From NCBI RefSeq assembly GCF_030272615.1, contig NC_081412.1:97465796-97529795 (forward strand): a stretch of DNA of 64,000 bases, written 5' to 3'. Shown here piece after piece: positions 61,101 through 64,000 of this stretch (position 1 is its first letter; the number at the start of each line of letters is the position of its first letter). The notes beneath the pieces are model-generated. The model made no database searches and had not been told where the DNA came from. It worked only from the letters and a program-made list of their open reading frames with translations. Source of the DNA: Cryptomeria japonica. Its lineage: Eukaryota > Streptophyta > Pinopsida > Cupressales > Cupressaceae. The position numbers and the translations under genes were made by a program.

Positions 61101-62911
61101 TAGTTCTTATGCAGGATGGTAGGGCCATAACATTTGAGTCTAGGAAACTTAAGACTCATGAACTTAATTATCCCACTCACGACCTTGAGCTCGCAGCAGT
61201 AGTGCATGCACTTGTGAGGTGGAGACACTTCCTTTTAGGACATCACTTCGAGTTGCATTCAGATCATCAGAGTCTTCAGTACATCTTCACTTAGCCGAAC
61301 CTTAATGCACATCAGAGGAGATGGATGGAGTTCTTGTGCGAATATGATTTTGATGTTCACTACATCAAAGGTAAGGAAAATGTAGTTGCAGATGCCTTGA
61401 GTAGGAGACGTCACGAGGTTTACACCATATCCATGGGCACGGATTTGAGAGACCGTATACTATAGCACTTGCCAGAGGATGAATGGTATGCAGAGATTGG
61501 TCAGGTAATTCGATCTCAGGTTACTCTAGAAGGGAAATATGTGGATTATTCTTTGGAGTCCGATGGACTGTTACGCCATAGAGGGCGCATTTATGTACCT
61601 TCCTCCGGAGGATTATGAGAGTTCATTGTCACGGAGGCTCATAGAGCTCCTTATGCAGTGCATCCCAGGGTTAAAAAGTTGCATGCTGACTTGAGGTAGT
61701 TGTATCATTGGCCGGGAATGCGGCAGCTCATTGCTGAGATAGTAGCTCGATGCCTCGAGTGTCAGAGAGTAAAGGCGGAGCACCGCCATCCCGGTGGGTT
61801 GCTCCAGTCTCATGCTATACCAGAGTGGAAGTGGGATACTATATCCATGGATTTCATCATTGGTCTTCCTATGTCTTCTCGTCGCCATGATGCTATCTTG
61901 GTGACAGTTGACAAGTTGACCAAAGTAGCTCACTTTTCACTAGTCCGTACTACATTCACAGCTCCAGCAGTAGCACAGGTGTTCTTGCGGGACATTGTTA
62001 GACTTCATGGCATGCCCCGCAAGATTATTTTTGATAGGGATTCTCTTTTCACTTCTTCCTTTTGGAAGTCAATACAGGCAGCTATGGGCACTAACCTCAA
62101 TTTCAGTACAGCCTATCACCCGGAGACAGATGGTCAGATAGAGAGGGTCAATCAGGTGTTAGAGGATATGCTTCACATGTACGTCATGGATCATTAGACC
62201 CGGTGGGAGGAGTATCTTCCCTTAGTGGAGTTTTCCTATAATAATGGGCATCACACTTCTTTGGGGATGCCACCCTATCAGGCATTGTATGGCAGGCCTT
62301 GCAGGATGCCCTTGAGTTGGGATCGCATAAAGGATAGAGTTGCTATTGGTCCTGAGATAGTTCAGGATATGGAACAGCAGGTGGATTTGATTAGGCAGCG
62401 TCTCAGAGAGGTTCAGGATATACAGAAGAAATATGCTGATGCAAAGAGGATTGATCATAGCTACTTGGTTGGAGATAGAATTTTCTTGAGAGTGCGACCG
62501 CATAAGAGTCCAATCCGTTACGGAAAGGATTCTAAGCTCACACCTCACTTTGTAGAACCTTTTGAGATTCTTGAGAGGATAGGCCCAGTTGCCTACCATT
62601 TAGCTTTGCCACCTAGCCTGTCACGCATCCATGATGTGTTTCATGTTTTAGTTTTGAGAAAATATATCTATGATGAGTCTCACATTTTAGATTGGGATGC
62701 CTTGCAGGTGGAGTTGGACGAGCAACTAGCTTTGGAACCCATTCGCATTTTGGCATGCCGGACGTTGTCCCTTCGAGGTCGAGAGCTGGACCAGGTTAGG
62801 GTCCAGTGGGATTGTTATGATGAGGTTATGGCTTCATGGGAGGACGTAGCACGTATGAGATCAGAGTACCCCCACCTCTTTGATGAACTCCAGGAGGAAG
62901 TTCATGCCTAG
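58144..62911 (+). pseudogene. gypsy element 2 gag-pol, full domain set, many stops
   Basis: Gag probably starts at 58144 (MPPTT). Its core at 58464-59054 has PPSFGGSIDGVEAEAWL, TTSTWW and FHERYLSEHFR. A Gln/Pro-rich linker leads to CFTCGAMGHMARDCP near 59411. Protease is LFDSGATDSFIS near 59620. RT starts near 60250 ([40 protein letters not shown]) with FLDD near 60640. RNase H is at about 61065 ([13 protein letters not shown]). Integrase has a zinc region (H..., CLECQ near 61757), a core with MDFIIGLP and FDRDSLFTS, and AYHPETDGQIERVNQ. The end (LEPIRILACRTL, VQWDCYDEVMASWEDV, YPHLF) is chromodomain-like. One frameshift lies near 60475 in pol and one in the gag N-terminus. In-frame stops from 59055 to 62195 number fifteen, all TAG or TGA. 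Confidence 0.96.
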
Positions 62912-62921
62912 AGGGGGAGGA
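62910..62921 (+). other. Polypurine tract of gypsy element 2
   Basis: AGAGGGGGAGGA overlaps the gag-pol stop codon and ends directly before the LTR start TGTGAGG. Confidence 0.88.
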
Positions 62922-64000
62922 TGTGAGGCCTCACCTTGACTCAGTCTGACATTCAGTGGATTTTATATTTAAACTATTATGGATACTTTATTTTGATGCA
63001 GTTTGAGACTTAGAACTTATATGATTTCAGGATTTGGATAACATTGCTATGTTTTGATGATTTACTTATATGCTTTATGAGTTAGAACACTACATGATTG
63101 TTAGATAGGATGATATTGCAATGATAGATGTCGTTATTAAATTTGCAGGACTTTACTATGATAATAGAACTATGATGTATGGTTAAGTTTATGTGAATTG
63201 GAATGAAATTGCTTATGTGAAATTGCTAGATAAAAGATGTATTTAATCTATGCAGATGAAAATTGTATGCAAGTGATGATATGTATTGTTATTCCTTTGA
63301 ATTATATTATATGTGGATGTTTGAAAGTACTAATGTGTAAATTGAGATGCGTAGGAAATTTACCATGTGACCATGGAAAATTACGGAGAACCAAACCTAG
63401 ACTTATGTATGTTCGTAAGCCAGGGGTTGTCTATTTGGAGAGACAACACCCCGTTTGTGTTGTATTTTATTCGTAACAGTATATGCTGCATGAGTGTTAA
63501 GTGTTATTTAAATTTAATGTGTAAAACCCACAAGAGATGATTTCATGTTTTAATTTGTAAAAGTGTTTTATTTGTGTCACTTGACACATGTGTGGATTTA
63601 AATTTAAATGTTTTATTTTTGTCTCTTGGGGGAAAGTGTTTAACTATAGTTTTTCTTAAATAATACAATGTGTTGTCATAAATACTTTGGGAATATAATC
63701 TTTGGAGTGGTCAACATATGTTTGACCCGAAAATAAACTTCAGAGGGGTTTAAAATGGGTTAAATGAACACCTAGGGGTAGTTTAATAGGGTTTCCTAAA
63801 GCCCATAAGGTATACCTAGGGGTTAGGGGTAATTTTAGGCAAGTTTCTACTTTTAAATGATCTTTTTGACACTTTAAAAATTGGCTTTTTTGAGTTGTGC
63901 AAAAATTGAAAAATTAGAAGTTAAATCTAATTTAGATTTTTCCTATTCGAATGGGAGTCTTTTTCCCATTCTGCTTTACTTTCCTTTTCGGTTTTTTAGA
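62922..64000 (+). repeat. 3' LTR of gypsy element 2, continues past the window
   Basis: Starts TGTGAGGCCTCACC after the PPT. Bases 63035-63905 match the 5' LTR. Its first roughly 113 bp define what the 5' LTR has lost. Confidence 0.9.

Larger units (their letters stand above)
55605..64000 (+). mobile_element. Ty3/gypsy element 2, chromovirus-like, runs off the window
   Basis: The 5' LTR lacks its first roughly 113 bp. It is followed by PBS, gag, protease, RT, RNase H, integrase, a chromodomain-like C-terminus, PPT and the start of the 3' LTR. The domain order RT-RNaseH-integrase defines Ty3/gypsy. The pol sequences and the C-terminal pattern resemble the Tekay/Del branch of chromoviruses; that branch call is tentative. 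LTR comparison by eye over about 870 bp shows roughly 2% difference. Confidence 0.93.

Overview
The window is nuclear DNA of a seed plant with a large, repeat-filled genome. It is AT-rich, has no bacterial-style gene spacing, and almost everything recognisable is a plant transposable element: CACTA, L1-type LINE, Ty1/copia, Ty3/gypsy and non-autonomous LTR elements, nested and decayed. A gymnosperm fits this picture, but that is an inference. I see no intact host gene, no rRNA or tRNA gene and no CRISPR array.

Layout. (1) 1 to about 11.6 kb: a broken CACTA transposon on the + strand. It has a TNP2-type transposase (1-3820, acidic tail made of a GAT microsatellite), a captured SET-domain fragment (about 4.84-7.5 kb) split by a solo LTR (5696-7417, TSD ATTTG), and a second exon series ending in a Ptta/En-Spm-like domain. 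(2) 11.6-13.8 kb: no gene, only simple repeats. (3) 13840-42955: one very large LTR element with TSD TGCCT, about 5 kb LTRs, PBS, PPT and about 3.4 kb of non-coding internal DNA, the layout of a LARD. Nested in it are a 5'-truncated LINE (14717-19551, 13-bp TSD), a 3-kb non-autonomous LTR element with a GC-rich core (25049-28031, TSD GATTA), and an old copia solo LTR (28317-37553, TSD TTTGT). That solo LTR was itself hit by a full-length copia element of the same family (28488-36219, TSD ATAAC).

(4) 43-51 kb: a short tandem array, a decayed coding region of unknown family (44.6-46.7 kb), a GA-rich satellite, a roughly 2.2-kb stretch bounded by inverted subterminal repeats and holding another unknown decayed coding region, a long perfect hairpin, and a dispersed copy of sequence from the CACTA/SET locus. 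(5) 51.1-64 kb: two Ty3/gypsy elements. The first (51098 to about 55604) has LTR, PBS, gag, protease and reverse transcriptase, and is cut off where it meets a truncated 5' LTR of the second. The second runs through gag-protease-RT-RNaseH-integrase and a chromodomain-like C-terminus to its 3' LTR, which continues past the window end.

How the parts relate: the elements are layered insertions, not a cooperating gene set. The target-site duplications give the order of events inside the LARD. Stop codons in the second gypsy element are all TAG or TGA at positions where CAG, CGA or TGG is expected, the pattern left by deamination of methylated CG and CHG cytosines. The least explained items are the SET fragment inside the CACTA locus, the two unknown decayed coding regions, the inverted-repeat element at 48-50 kb, and the GC-rich core of the small LTR element.
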